Counted from the first letter of the stretch, positions 25,381-34,913 are shown. The stretch: DNA of 64,000 nucleotides from Pseudomonas thivervalensis (GCF_001269655.1 NZ_LHVE01000006.1:1-64000), one strand, 5' to 3'. Notes: generated by a model from the letters alone, not told the origin. A program made the numbers and translations.

Positions 25381-25983
25381 TCAGACCACCAGCGTCAACC
25401 ACGCCGACACCAGCAGCATCACCGCCATGACCCGATTGAATCGCCCCATCGCCACGGCGGAACGGCAGAACCGTGCGGCACCGCGGCCCAGGTAGGCCCA
25501 GGCCGTCATGCACGGGATCGAAATGGCGAAGAACGCCAGGGACAGCCACAGGACCCTCACGGTACGGTCGGCCTCGGCACCAGCGAAGACGCTGACCACC
25601 GCCAATGCCATCATCCAGGTTTTTGGATTCACCAACTGCAATGCAGCCGCCCCCGTCAGGCCCAGGCGCGGCCCCTCAACCGGACGGTCCGGGTCGATGG
25701 CCTCGGCCGGTGCACGGAAAATCTGCCAGGCCATCCAGCTCAGCCAGGCGATGCCCGCCCATGAGAGCAGCGTCTGAATCGTCGCATGGCGCGCCAGCAC
25801 GTCCCCCAGCCCGGTGCCGACCAAAAGCACCAGCAAGGCCGCCGCCGCACAGGCGCCAAGGATGATTGGCAAGGTGGTTGCGAGGCCGAAGCGCGAGCTA
25901 TGGCTCAACACCAGGATATTGGTCGGGCCCGGGGTGATAGAGGCAACAAACGCGAACAAGGCAAACGGCAGCAACTGGTCCAT
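25381..25983 (-). CDS. LysE family amino-acid exporter
   Basis: A 200-residue inner-membrane protein with six hydrophobic segments and the LysE/RhtB signature near the N-terminus (FVASITPGPTNILVLSHSSRFG) plus ALQLVNPKTWMMALAVVSVF in the middle. Such proteins export amino acids or related metabolites. It lies 54 bases downstream of an AraC gene on the same strand, so the two probably form a unit with the AraC protein as its regulator. Substrate unknown. Confidence 0.88.
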   Translation of the reverse strand: MDQLLPFALFAFVASITPGPTNILVLSHSSRFGLATTLPIILGACAAAALLVLLVGTGLGDVLARHATIQTLLSWAGIAWLSWMAWQIFRAPAEAIDPDRPVEGPRLGLTGAAALQLVNPKTWMMALAVVSVFAGAEADRTVRVLWLSLAFFAISIPCMTAWAYLGRGAARFCRSAVAMGRFNRVMAVMLLVSAWLTLVV

Positions 25984-26037
25984 GGAGCGACTTCTCGGTA
26001 AAGGATCGATCGCTTGATCATCCCCGCCAAGCCATGG

Positions 26038-26874
26038 TCAGTCTGGAACAATTGAGCAGCGCTTGCGGTAGTCCGCCGGGCTCAGGCGATAGGCGCGCTG
26101 GAACCAGCGGCCCAAATGGCTTTGATCGGCAAACCCAAGCATTGCCGCCACCGCCACGGCGCTCTCGCCACGGGCCAGTAGTCGCCGGGCGCGGGCCAGG
26201 CGCAACTGGATCAGATAGGCATGGGGCGCCAGGCCGAAAGCAGCCTTGAACGCACGAGTCAGGCGAAAACGATCCACGCCGGTGACCCGTGCCAGGTCAT
26301 CCAGGCCGACGTCTTCGCTCAGGTGACTGTGCAGATAATCCCGGGCCTGCTGCGCCACCAATGGTAACCGTGGATCCGGGTTGATCCGCGCCCGCCAGTG
26401 CAGGTGTTGGGTCAGGTTGGCCAACAGGGTATCGAGGGCCGTCTGGCGCACGATGCGGATTTCCTGCTCATGCAGGCTCTGGAAGGCCAAGGCCGTGGCA
26501 CTCGCCAACTGTGCATCGTCCGTCAGGGTGGCGGCGAACCCCAACTGGGCGTTGTCCGGCGCTTCGTCGAACAACGAACGCAGCTCGCGCTCCAGCCATT
26601 GGGGTTCAAGGTACAACGTGCGGTAGGTGAACCCATGGTCGTGGGGCGCGTTGCCGTCGTGCAACTCACCCGGCTCAAGCAGGAACACCTTGCCCGGCGT
26701 GCTGTTGTGCTGCTGGCGGCGACAATGAAACTGCTGCACGCCCTGCTCGGTCACGCCCACCAGATAAGTGTCATGCCAATGGGGATCATAGGCATGCCCC
26801 TCGAAATGCGCACGCACGGTCTCGATACCGGACGTCGCGTCCTGCTTGAAATCGATCCAGTTGCGCGCGGTCAT
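26038..26874 (-). CDS. AraC family transcriptional regulator
   Basis: A 278-residue regulator. The N-terminal cupin-like effector domain contains YDPHWHDTYLVGVTEQGVQQF and LLEPGELHDG. The C-terminal double helix-turn-helix contains VGLDDLARVTGVDRFRLTRAF then GLAPHAYLIQLRLARARRLL and MLGFADQSHLGRWFQRAY. This arrangement is frequent for AraC proteins placed next to LysE exporters. The ATG at 26874 is the first in frame. The 170 bases upstream (to 27044) hold only a weak REP remnant, GGTGGGAGCGGCTAAGCCG. Confidence 0.9.
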   Translation of the reverse strand: MTARNWIDFKQDATSGIETVRAHFEGHAYDPHWHDTYLVGVTEQGVQQFHCRRQQHNSTPGKVFLLEPGELHDGNAPHDHGFTYRTLYLEPQWLERELRSLFDEAPDNAQLGFAATLTDDAQLASATALAFQSLHEQEIRIVRQTALDTLLANLTQHLHWRARINPDPRLPLVAQQARDYLHSHLSEDVGLDDLARVTGVDRFRLTRAFKAAFGLAPHAYLIQLRLARARRLLARGESAVAVAAMLGFADQSHLGRWFQRAYRLSPADYRKRCSIVPD

Positions 26875-27044
26875 GCCTTATCCCGTTTAGCGAATGTGCG
26901 CTTGGCAGATTAACTGCTGATGGAAGAAGTGTCTGGAAGATTTGTGCAAACCTTGTGCGGGCTCGCGGATGTTCACCTGCAAAATCCACCGGTGGGAGCG
27001 GCTAAGCCGTCGTTGCCGCAACCATGGATACCCCCCCAAACACC

Positions 27045-29660
27045 TTAAATCTTTTTCATACCAATACGCCTACGCATCTCAGCGGTAATGCTCTGACGCG
27101 TTTTCTTCAACCCAGCCCAAGGCTCATGACCCACTTCCGCCAGACGCTCATGAACATTGTGCACATTCCACAGGTTCGCCCCCTTGAGCTCAGCCACTTC
27201 CTCGCGGAAAATCGGCACCGACACCGGCAACCCCTCACGGGTGCGGGCGGCGTAGGCACAGATGGTGGTGGCGCCCAAGCCGTTGCGCAGGTAATCGATG
27301 AAAATCCGTCCTACCCGGTTCTTCGGCCCGGACACCGCCGAAAAACGATCCGGCAGCAGCTTGGCCATGTGGCTGACAATTGCATGGCTGAACCCCTTGA
27401 CCTCGTCCCAGCCCAACTTGCGTGTCAACGGCACCACCACATGAATGCCCTTGCCGCCGCTGGTCTTCAGAAATGCCTTGAGCCCCAGCTCATCGAGCAC
27501 CGATAACGTGAGTTGTGTCGCTTCGACCATGCTTTTCCAGGGCAGCGCCGGGTCCGGGTCAAGGTCGAGGACGAAGCGGTCGGGCTGATCCAGGTCGACG
27601 GACGTGGCATTCCAGGTGTGCAGTTCCACCGTACTCATCTGCACCGCGCCGATCAGCGCTTCGGCGTTGTTGATGATCATCACCGGTTGCCCGGTCAGGT
27701 CCTTGTCCAGGCTGGTGATGCCGGGGATCGCCAGGCGCTCGGGGTTCTTCTGGAAAAACAGCTCTCCGGCGATACCCTCCGGCGCCCGGACCAAGGCTAC
27801 CGGACGTTCCGCCAACTCCGGCAGGATGAATTCGGCCACGCTGGCGTAGTACTCGGCCAGTTGCAGCTTGGTGGTGCCGCTGCTGGCATCGATGACCCGG
27901 TCCGGGTGGGTGATGCGAACCTTGCCATCCATGGCCGGCGCCTTGGTTTTTGCCTTGCCCTTGCCCTTGGCTGGCACCGCCTCAGGCGCATCCTTGGCCT
28001 TGCTGCTCTTCGTCGCGGTGGTCTTTTTCACGGGTTTGGCAAGCTCCTGGGTAATGTCCTTGGCCGGCTTGTCGTCGCGCAAGCCATGGAAGACCGCATG
28101 GCGCACCGAGCCTTCCTTGGTCATTTCGGCAAACGCCACCTCGGCCAACAGTGTCGGTTCGAGCCAGTGCACGCCCTTGGCCTCGTAGCCGGTGGGCGGA
28201 TTCACTACGGCGGGTTTTTTCGTCTCCAGGGGCAGCAGTTGCTGGTAGATGCTTTTAAGGGTGGTTTCGTTGAACCCGGTGCCTACCTTGCCGGCGTAGC
28301 GCAACTGCCCGCTGTCGGCATCGTGCAGCCCCAGCAGCAACGCGCCAAAGGCACTTCGCGCGCCCTTCGGATCGCTGAAGCCCACCACCACGAATTCCTG
28401 GCGATTCTTGCATTTGAGCTTGATCCAATCGTTACTGCGCCTGGACACATAGGCACTGCCGACGCGCTTGCCGATCAACCCTTCCATCTTCATCTGGCAG
28501 GCGCTGTTGAGCAGCGCATCGGGGGTTTCCTCAAAGGCATCGGAGAACCGCAACAAGGGGCTTTCGTTGGGCTCCAGTACCGCGGCCAATGCGGCGCGGC
28601 GCTCTTGCACCGGCACTTTGCGCAGATCCATGCCACTGAGATAAGGCAGGTCGAACAGATAATAGGCGATCTTGCCGCTGCTGCCGGCCTCGAAGGCGTT
28701 TTGCAGGGCCTGGAAGTCCGGCACACCGTCGTCGTTGGCCACCACCATCTCGCCGTCGAGCCAGGCCGATTCCAACCCCAGCGCGGCCAGGGCCTCGGCC
28801 TGTCTTGGCAACTTGTGGGTCCAATCATGGCCGTTGCGGGTAAGCAGCCTGACATCGCCGTTTTCGATGCGCGCCATGACCCGGTAACCATCGAACTTGA
28901 TTTCATACAACCACTCGCCGTCGGGCGCGCTTTCCACCAGCGTTGCCAGTTCCGGCTTGAGGGTTTCCGGCAGCGGCCCGGCGACTGCGCCGCTGAGGGT
29001 GGTTTTCGTGGTGCGTTTCGGTGAAGTTCGTTGGGCCGCTTTTTCCGGCTGTTTCGCCGCTTTGGCGGCGGCGGCCTTGCCCCGGCGCTTGGGCACGAGG
29101 GTGCGATCGCTGAGCACGCTGTCCGGCTCGGCCTGGACCACGTCGTATTCGCTCTCGGGGCGGGCCGCCGGGTCCTGATGCTTGATCAGGAACCATTGCT
29201 CCTGCTTGCCAGGCATGTGGGTGCGTACCAGGTTCCACAGGCCGCTGAGCTTTTCGCCTTGCAGCTCGAACTTGAGCCGGCCTTTTGCATAGGCCTCGTG
29301 GGGGTCCCCTTGGGGTATCCAGACGCCCCGGTCCCAGACGATCACGTCACCGGCGCCGTAGTGCCCCTCTGGAATGCTGCCCTCGAACGTCGCGTAATCC
29401 AACGGGTGATCTTCAACGTGCACGGCCAGGCGCTTGGCTTTCGGGTCCAGGGAGGGGCCCTTGGGCACCGCCCAGCTCTTGAGCGCGCCGTCCAGTTCCA
29501 GCCGGAAGTCGTAATGCAGGCGTGTGGCATCGTGCTTTTGAATGCAGAACTGCAGGGCATGGGCAGTTTTAGCCGATTTTCGCGTCCGTTTCGCCGCCGG
29601 CTCGGGGGTGGCGGTGAAATCACGCATGCGGTTGTAGTCCTCCAGGGTCTTGCTGCTCAT
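27045..29660 (-). CDS. ligD: DNA ligase D (NHEJ multifunctional ligase)
   Basis: An 871-residue three-domain end-joining enzyme. Residues about 30-165 form the 3'-phosphoesterase domain (QKHDATRLHYDFRLELDG). The ATP-dependent ligase domain follows, with nucleotidyl Lys 255 in YEIKFDGYR and downstream KMEGLIGKRVGS and WIKLKCKNRQEFVVVGF. A Lys/Ala-rich linker leads to the C-terminal polymerase/primase domain with catalytic DLDPDP. It works with Ku in repair of double-strand breaks in non-growing cells; no ku gene is in the window. It is last in a four-gene operon and overlaps ybdK by four bases. Confidence 0.96.
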   Translation of the reverse strand: MSSKTLEDYNRMRDFTATPEPAAKRTRKSAKTAHALQFCIQKHDATRLHYDFRLELDGALKSWAVPKGPSLDPKAKRLAVHVEDHPLDYATFEGSIPEGHYGAGDVIVWDRGVWIPQGDPHEAYAKGRLKFELQGEKLSGLWNLVRTHMPGKQEQWFLIKHQDPAARPESEYDVVQAEPDSVLSDRTLVPKRRGKAAAAKAAKQPEKAAQRTSPKRTTKTTLSGAVAGPLPETLKPELATLVESAPDGEWLYEIKFDGYRVMARIENGDVRLLTRNGHDWTHKLPRQAEALAALGLESAWLDGEMVVANDDGVPDFQALQNAFEAGSSGKIAYYLFDLPYLSGMDLRKVPVQERRAALAAVLEPNESPLLRFSDAFEETPDALLNSACQMKMEGLIGKRVGSAYVSRRSNDWIKLKCKNRQEFVVVGFSDPKGARSAFGALLLGLHDADSGQLRYAGKVGTGFNETTLKSIYQQLLPLETKKPAVVNPPTGYEAKGVHWLEPTLLAEVAFAEMTKEGSVRHAVFHGLRDDKPAKDITQELAKPVKKTTATKSSKAKDAPEAVPAKGKGKAKTKAPAMDGKVRITHPDRVIDASSGTTKLQLAEYYASVAEFILPELAERPVALVRAPEGIAGELFFQKNPERLAIPGITSLDKDLTGQPVMIINNAEALIGAVQMSTVELHTWNATSVDLDQPDRFVLDLDPDPALPWKSMVEATQLTLSVLDELGLKAFLKTSGGKGIHVVVPLTRKLGWDEVKGFSHAIVSHMAKLLPDRFSAVSGPKNRVGRIFIDYLRNGLGATTICAYAARTREGLPVSVPIFREEVAELKGANLWNVHNVHERLAEVGHEPWAGLKKTRQSITAEMRRRIGMKKI

Positions 29661-30820
29661 GGACCACCTGCCACTTGCTGCAACGCCGGATCGGCAACCG
29701 GCATCCCGGCAGTTTCCGCGAGCAATTGGTCAACCACGCGGCTCAGGGCCTGTTCGACCGAATCACCCAGCAGCAGACCTTGCTCGTAGAGCACGATTTG
29801 CCGGTCGGCGCTGGAGCCTTCCTGGACGATCCGGCGAGCCTGTTTGAACACGTCCTGGACGCCGAGCTTCGCCGCGGTTTCGCCGAAGGTTTGCTCCGCC
29901 AGGGTCAGCCATTCACCGATCAGCATCGGCTGTTCCTGCCCCTCGACGATAAACTCGGCGAGCGTCCCGTGGCGCTTGGCCCGCCAGCGGTTTTCCTTGA
30001 GGATCCACTGGGACATCTGGCTGTAGCGGGCGCCGGGCCGGCGCTGCGCAACGGCATGGGCCACCATCAGGCGAAACAGCGAGACCAGGCAAAGGACGTC
30101 CTCTGCCCGCGGGCAAGCATCGCAAATGCGCAGCTCCAGCGTGGGATAACGCGATGAAGGCCGTATCACCCACCAACAGTCGCTGGCCTGGCGAATCGAA
30201 CCGGTGCGCATGAGCATGTCGACGTAACCGGCGAAGGCCGACTCGTCTTCAAAATACTCCGGCACGCCCATGCGCGGCCATTCATCACAGGCGACTTGCC
30301 GGTAGCTGCTGAAACCACTGTTGCCGCCGTTCCAGAACGGCGATGAAGCACTCAGGGCGAGGAACATCGGCAACCAGGGCAAGATCTCATTCATCACCCG
30401 CACCCGATCCTGGGTCGCAGGAACCTCCACGTGTACGTGCAGGCCCGACAGCACGCTGCGCCGTGCCACCCGCTGATAATCGTCGAACAGTTGCTGGAAA
30501 TGCAGCTCATCCGTGGGCTGCAGCACCTGGGTCGCCATCGGATGGGAGCCTGCGCTGAGCAAGCCCAGGCCATGCTCGGCCAAGCGCTTCGTCAAGCCGC
30601 TGCGCACCTGGCTCAGGTAGTCGGTGGCCTCGGGCAGGCTGTGAAAGATGGGCGAAGCCATCTCGACCTGGCATTGGAACATTTCATGGGCGAAATGCTT
30701 GCCCAGCTCGGCCTGGCACGCGGCGATCGCCCGCGCGGGTGGTTCACCAGGCATGCAACGGGTTTGCAGATCGGTGATGAAATACTCCTCTTCAATGCCG
30801 AATTTCATGCGCCTGTTCAT
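29657..30820 (-). CDS. Carboxylate-amine ligase, YbdK family (GCS2-like)
   Basis: A 387-residue enzyme of the glutamate-cysteine ligase type 2 family: MKFGIEEEYFITDLQTR at the N-terminus, QVEMASPIF, SAGSHPMA and LHVHVEVP are family motifs around the ATP/metal site. YbdK homologues have weak glutamate-cysteine ligase activity and are thought to join an amine to a carboxylate in an ATP-dependent step. The true substrate is not known. It overlaps the upstream methyltransferase gene by 29 bases and ligD by four, so the three are translated from one message. Confidence 0.88.
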   Translation of the reverse strand: MNRRMKFGIEEEYFITDLQTRCMPGEPPARAIAACQAELGKHFAHEMFQCQVEMASPIFHSLPEATDYLSQVRSGLTKRLAEHGLGLLSAGSHPMATQVLQPTDELHFQQLFDDYQRVARRSVLSGLHVHVEVPATQDRVRVMNEILPWLPMFLALSASSPFWNGGNSGFSSYRQVACDEWPRMGVPEYFEDESAFAGYVDMLMRTGSIRQASDCWWVIRPSSRYPTLELRICDACPRAEDVLCLVSLFRLMVAHAVAQRRPGARYSQMSQWILKENRWRAKRHGTLAEFIVEGQEQPMLIGEWLTLAEQTFGETAAKLGVQDVFKQARRIVQEGSSADRQIVLYEQGLLLGDSVEQALSRVVDQLLAETAGMPVADPALQQVAGGP

Positions 30821-31793
30821 TAATAATCCCTCCGATACCCGCTCCGATGCGGGTTACAACCAACGCCACCACGGCGATCCTTTCCACGTCCTGATAACCC
30901 GGCGTGAGCAGTTCCTCACCGAACACATCCGGGTCCAATTCCTTGTAGGTCCAGCCGTAATCCGCCGAGTCACGCCATTGCCCCAATGCTTCGAGGAACG
31001 GATCGCGTCCATCCACCATCGCCACGCCGGTGTAGAGCACCAACGAGCCGCCAGGGGTGAGTCGGGGCAAAGCCTGCTCGACGATGCGCAGCGACAGCCC
31101 AGCGCCCAATGCTCCGCCACCGTGGCGATAGGCGCGTTCGGAGGGATCGGCCATGTACGGCGGGTTGGCGACGATCAGGTCGAAGTTGCCAGGCACGTCC
31201 TGCAGCACGTCGCTGCGGGCGACTTCGACATTGGCCACCTCGGCCAGCGCCGCATTCACGGCGCTCAGGCGCAGGGCTTGAGGGTTAATGTCCACCGCCA
31301 GCACCTGCGCTTCACGGCGGGCACGGGCAATCACGATGGCACCGACCCCGGCGCCACAACCGATATCCACGGCGCGATGCACCGCCGTGAAGTTCTGTTG
31401 CAGGTGCGTATGGATCAGTTGGGCGAAACGGTAGCTGTCGGGGCCGAAGAACACCGCATCGGTGGCCTGCGTGGGGAACTGCGAATGAGCGAACAGCAAG
31501 CCATCCAGGCTCGACCAGCGCACCCGGCTACACAACACGCCGTCGCACTCCTCCAGCACCTGGGCCTCCTGCAGTTGCCGCTGCTCATCGGCGCTGATCA
31601 GCCCCGGCGCAAACGGCCGTGACCAGCCAAACACGTCCCGCAAGGTCTTGGAACGCTCATTACCAGGACGCTGATTGACCCGTTCGTGGGTCAACGGCGT
31701 CGGGGTGATGAAACGGTAGCCGTCGGCTTGCAGGCGTCGGCCCAGTTGCAACAGCGCGAGGTCCGGTTCCGACAGGCGTTCTTCGTCAGTCAT
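30792..31793 (-). CDS. SAM-dependent methyltransferase with NPPY motif
   Basis: A 333-residue class I methyltransferase. Motif I is VDIGCGAGVGAIVIARA, the motif II acidic residue is in VLAVDINPQALRLS, and motif IV is FDLIVANPPYMAD. NPPY is found in enzymes that methylate planar nitrogens (protein Gln, DNA or RNA bases). The N-terminal 130 residues (RRLQADGYRFITPTPLTHER) precede the catalytic domain and have no obvious name. It starts 10 bases after the diiron-oxidase-like gene and overlaps ybdK. The substrate is unknown; PrmC/HemK-like activity is one possibility, small-molecule methylation another. Confidence 0.82.
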   Translation of the reverse strand: MTDEERLSEPDLALLQLGRRLQADGYRFITPTPLTHERVNQRPGNERSKTLRDVFGWSRPFAPGLISADEQRQLQEAQVLEECDGVLCSRVRWSSLDGLLFAHSQFPTQATDAVFFGPDSYRFAQLIHTHLQQNFTAVHRAVDIGCGAGVGAIVIARARREAQVLAVDINPQALRLSAVNAALAEVANVEVARSDVLQDVPGNFDLIVANPPYMADPSERAYRHGGGALGAGLSLRIVEQALPRLTPGGSLVLYTGVAMVDGRDPFLEALGQWRDSADYGWTYKELDPDVFGEELLTPGYQDVERIAVVALVVTRIGAGIGGIINEQAHEIRH

Positions 31794-31803
31794 GCAGGGC
31801 GCC

Positions 31804-33189
31804 CTAGCGAAGTGCAGATTTGAGTTCGATGAACCGGCGAGTCGCCAGCAACCCGGCCGGATGGCTATGGCAACGAGCGCCGAGCCAAGGCATCAAGACT
31901 TGCATCTGCTCCTCGGGCGAGCGTCCGCGCAGTGCTTGTTGCAGGCTTTGCACATCGGGATCATCCATCGGCGTCACCGGCTCGCAGGCAGCGTTCGGGC
32001 CGCGCCGGGCGCCGGGCGTCGTGCGTTCGTCCAGCCAATCACCAGCAATCCAGTCGTGCAGCAGTTGTTTTTCGTAGGGGCTGAACACCCCGAACATGGC
32101 CGCGCCCGGCCCGTCGATCAGCGTCCAGAAACGGCTGTTTTGCGGATCTTCATGGCGCTTGATCCAGCCTTTGTGCTGCATCGCCGCCAGGAACCCTTCC
32201 AACTGGCCCGGCGCCGAGAGCCATTGGTTGACGGTCTTGCCTTCGAACTTGCAGTAATCGGAGTGCATGTGCTGGCCAAACGGGCGCTTGCGTTCAAGCA
32301 TCTCCAGCACTTCGCGATCCAGGTCGAAGGCGCCAATGATGGCCCGGCTGCCCTGCCCCAGGTCATTGAGGCGATAGCCCAACGTGACCCGCTGCCAGAA
32401 GGCGTCACGGTCGGCTTCCATCGGCATCAATTGCAGCAAGGCTTGCACGGCTTTGTGGGCGTGGCCGGTGCTGGCGTTGTCGATGGTGACGTGCAAGGTG
32501 AAGTAGTACGGATCAATGTCCAGCTCGCTCAATTCGTAGGCGCTGATCAACAGATGCAAGGGCAACTGTTCGTAGCCCAGGTTGTAGCCAATGACTTCAG
32601 GCAGGTATTCATCGCCGGCATACCCCAGCGCCAGCTGCACGGCGCCTTGCAGATAAAGCTCATCGTCGATGTCCGGGGCGTCCGACAGGTCGTGTTCGGC
32701 AAGCAGCTTGCGATAGAGCACCACGTGGTTCTGTGAAGGATGACCGTCCCCCAGTTCTTCCAGGTAGGTGCACAGCAACCCTTCGAAACGGTGGTCGTGC
32801 CAGTGCTTGACCACGCCATACAACCAGGCGCCGTCCACCCGTTTGGTCGGTGCCACGGCTTGCAGGAAGTACAGCGCGTGGGCCTTGCTGCTGAAGAACT
32901 CCCGCGGGCCGCCGCTTTTGCGCCGTTCCAGATAATCCGCGTATTGCCGGGCAACGCCGGCGCTGTGCTGCTCGACCCAGGCCGGCAGCGCCGTGGGGTC
33001 GGTGGGCATCTCCTGGGACAGCGCCGCAGCCTTCGTGAGGCATTGCTGGAGGAACGTTTGGGCGACGGCTTGCTTGTCAGCGTCGTCCGGGCCTTGAAGC
33101 AGTCGTTCATAGCATTGGCGCACCTGGCCGTTATGGATGACAGGGTGCACGGTGGCCGGCTGGGATTGGAGGGGTGTCAGCGCAGTCAT
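31804..33189 (-). CDS. Heme-oxygenase-like diiron protein (iron-containing redox enzyme family)
   Basis: A 461-residue protein with a helical core carrying the ligand pattern of heme-oxygenase-like diiron oxidases (HDO): E144/E145 and H155 in TYLEELGDGHPSQNHVVLYR, E207 in GYNLGYEQLPLHLL, and H233-x3-D237-x5-H243 in TLHVTIDNASTGHAHKAV. HDOs such as UndA, SznF and BesC use O2 to cleave or oxidise amino acids and fatty acids. A C-terminal part of about 180 residues (FSPYEKQLLHDWIAGDWL) is of unknown role. I chose ATG 33189; the frame above it is not coding. It heads a four-gene operon ending in ligD. Confidence 0.75.
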   Translation of the reverse strand: MTALTPLQSQPATVHPVIHNGQVRQCYERLLQGPDDADKQAVAQTFLQQCLTKAAALSQEMPTDPTALPAWVEQHSAGVARQYADYLERRKSGGPREFFSSKAHALYFLQAVAPTKRVDGAWLYGVVKHWHDHRFEGLLCTYLEELGDGHPSQNHVVLYRKLLAEHDLSDAPDIDDELYLQGAVQLALGYAGDEYLPEVIGYNLGYEQLPLHLLISAYELSELDIDPYYFTLHVTIDNASTGHAHKAVQALLQLMPMEADRDAFWQRVTLGYRLNDLGQGSRAIIGAFDLDREVLEMLERKRPFGQHMHSDYCKFEGKTVNQWLSAPGQLEGFLAAMQHKGWIKRHEDPQNSRFWTLIDGPGAAMFGVFSPYEKQLLHDWIAGDWLDERTTPGARRGPNAACEPVTPMDDPDVQSLQQALRGRSPEEQMQVLMPWLGARCHSHPAGLLATRRFIELKSALR

Positions 33190-33548
33190 ATGGGCCTCTT
33201 GGGTTCTCGGCGGACGCTGAATCAGAACGTCTCTTCTGTTGCAGAGCGCCGGAAACGGCGAAAAATTCCCTTGGATTGAAAGGCCGGCGGATAAACGGGG
33301 CGCTCCGTTAATGATGGGAACCCTCGTTTCGCTCCAGCCCTCGAATGCTGAGAACCACCCGCGCTGAGCCACCCCGCTGTTGAATGTGGCAAGCGCGCTG
33401 TTGTGGCGAGGGAGCTTGCTCCCGCTGGACGCGAAGCGGCCCATGCAGGCGATGCGATCCAAGCATTTTTACGACTGCTTCGCAGCCGAGCGGGAGCAAG
33501 CTCCCTCGCCACGGGGTCAGTCGGCACCCGCTTATCCAAGGAGCAACG
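33190..33548. other. Intergenic region between the HDO operon and the antiporter gene
   Basis: This 359-base gap separates two divergent genes. It holds the promoter regions of both, which I cannot define, and a type A REP pair in its right half. The AAGGAG ribosome-binding site of the antiporter follows directly. No protein gene is supported. Confidence 0.6.
33402..33512. repeat. Paired REP element, type A
   Basis: Inverted arms at 33402-33426 and 33489-33512 flank a longer spacer (62 bases) than in the other copies, which contains GACGCGAAGCGGCC and CTGCTTCGCAGC. It lies just upstream of the antiporter ribosome-binding site, so it will be part of that gene's 5' region. Confidence 0.85.
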
Positions 33549-34886
33549 ATGACGTTCACAGTATGGGTAGCGGTGCTCGGTGCGGTGTTGCTGACCCTGG
33601 CCCTGACCTCCTCCTATCTGCGCTGGATGCCGGTCACCACCTCGGCGATGTGCCTGGTGCTGGGCATCGCCATCGGGCCGATGGGGTTGGGCGCGCTGAA
33701 ACTGGACATCAGCGACTCGTCGGTCTGGATGGAGCACCTCACGGAAGTCGCGGTGGTGTTTTCGCTATTCGTCAGCGGCCTCAAGTTGCGCCTGCCCCTC
33801 AAGGACCGAACCTGGCGCGTGGCCTATGGGCTGGCCGGGCCGGTGATGATCCTGTGCATCGCCGGCCTGTGCCTGGCGCTGCACTATCTGTTGGGGCTGA
33901 GTTGGGGCGCGTCGATGCTGATCGGCGCGATGCTGGCGCCCACCGATCCGGTGTTGGCGGCACTGGTGCAGGTCAACGATGCCCGGGATGACGACCGGGT
34001 GCGGTTCGGCCTGTCGGGCGAAGCAGGGTTGAACGACGGTACGGCATTTCCCTTTGTCATCCTCGGGCTGTTGATGCTGCGTGACGACGGCAGCGGTTTT
34101 CTCGGTGAATGGCTGCTGCGTAACGTGCTGTGGGCCGTGCCGGCCGGATTGCTGGTCGGCTATTGGATGGGCCGTGGCATTGGCCGGCTGACCTTGTCGA
34201 TGCGCATCCGGAATGCCGACAGCACCCTGTCGCCCAATGATTACCTGGCCCTGGCGCTGATTGCCCTGGCGTACGTCGTGGCCGACTGGGTCCAGGGCTA
34301 TGGCTTTCTCTCCGTGTTCGCCGCTGGCCTGGGGCTGCGTCAGGCCGAGGTCAAATCCACCGATGAAACGGCACCACCGGCGGAACACCTGGTGCAACCG
34401 GTGGTGGGCCATGAAACCGTCGATCCTCAACAGGCCATCATGGGCGATACCGACTCGCTGGACGACAGTCAGTTAGCCGCAGGGGTGATGATGAGTGACA
34501 TGCTGGCGTTCGGCAGCCTGGTGGAGCGGTCGATGGAAGTGTTCCTGGTCACTCTGCTGGGGGTTGTGCTGGCCAACCATTGGGACTGGCGAGCCCTGGC
34601 GATCGGTGCCCTGCTGTTTGTCGTCATCCGTCCGTTGAGTGTGCTGGTGGTGCCCTGGCGGCGATTGCTCGACGGACCGCAACGGTTGCTGATCGGCTGG
34701 TTCGGCATACGTGGGATCGGCAGCCTGTTTTATCTGTTCTTCGCCTTGAACCATGACCTGCAGCCAGAGGTGGCGCAATTGTGCATCAACCTCACTCTGT
34801 CGGTGGTGGCCTTGAGCATTCTGGTTCATGGCGTCACGACCCAGCCCACGTTGGCCTGGTACGAACGCCGCAAGCAGCCAAGCTGA
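33549..34886 (+). CDS. Cation:proton antiporter (CPA1 type)
   Basis: A 445-residue membrane protein with about 12 hydrophobic segments. Motifs of Na+(K+)/H+ antiporters are SAMCLVLGIAIGPMGLG, the paired-acid region GAMLAPTDPVLAALVQVND and GLSGEAGLNDGTAFPFVILG, and IRGIGSLFYLFFAL near the C-terminus. A hydrophilic loop of about 70 residues (EVKSTDETAPPAEH to DSQLAAGVMM) interrupts the helices. It probably exchanges Na+ or K+ for H+ across the inner membrane. ATG 33549 follows AAGGAGCAACG. Confidence 0.9.
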   Translation: MTFTVWVAVLGAVLLTLALTSSYLRWMPVTTSAMCLVLGIAIGPMGLGALKLDISDSSVWMEHLTEVAVVFSLFVSGLKLRLPLKDRTWRVAYGLAGPVMILCIAGLCLALHYLLGLSWGASMLIGAMLAPTDPVLAALVQVNDARDDDRVRFGLSGEAGLNDGTAFPFVILGLLMLRDDGSGFLGEWLLRNVLWAVPAGLLVGYWMGRGIGRLTLSMRIRNADSTLSPNDYLALALIALAYVVADWVQGYGFLSVFAAGLGLRQAEVKSTDETAPPAEHLVQPVVGHETVDPQQAIMGDTDSLDDSQLAAGVMMSDMLAFGSLVERSMEVFLVTLLGVVLANHWDWRALAIGALLFVVIRPLSVLVVPWRRLLDGPQRLLIGWFGIRGIGSLFYLFFALNHDLQPEVAQLCINLTLSVVALSILVHGVTTQPTLAWYERRKQPS

Positions 34887-34913
34887 GGCACTGTGGCAGG
34901 AAGTGAACGCTGT

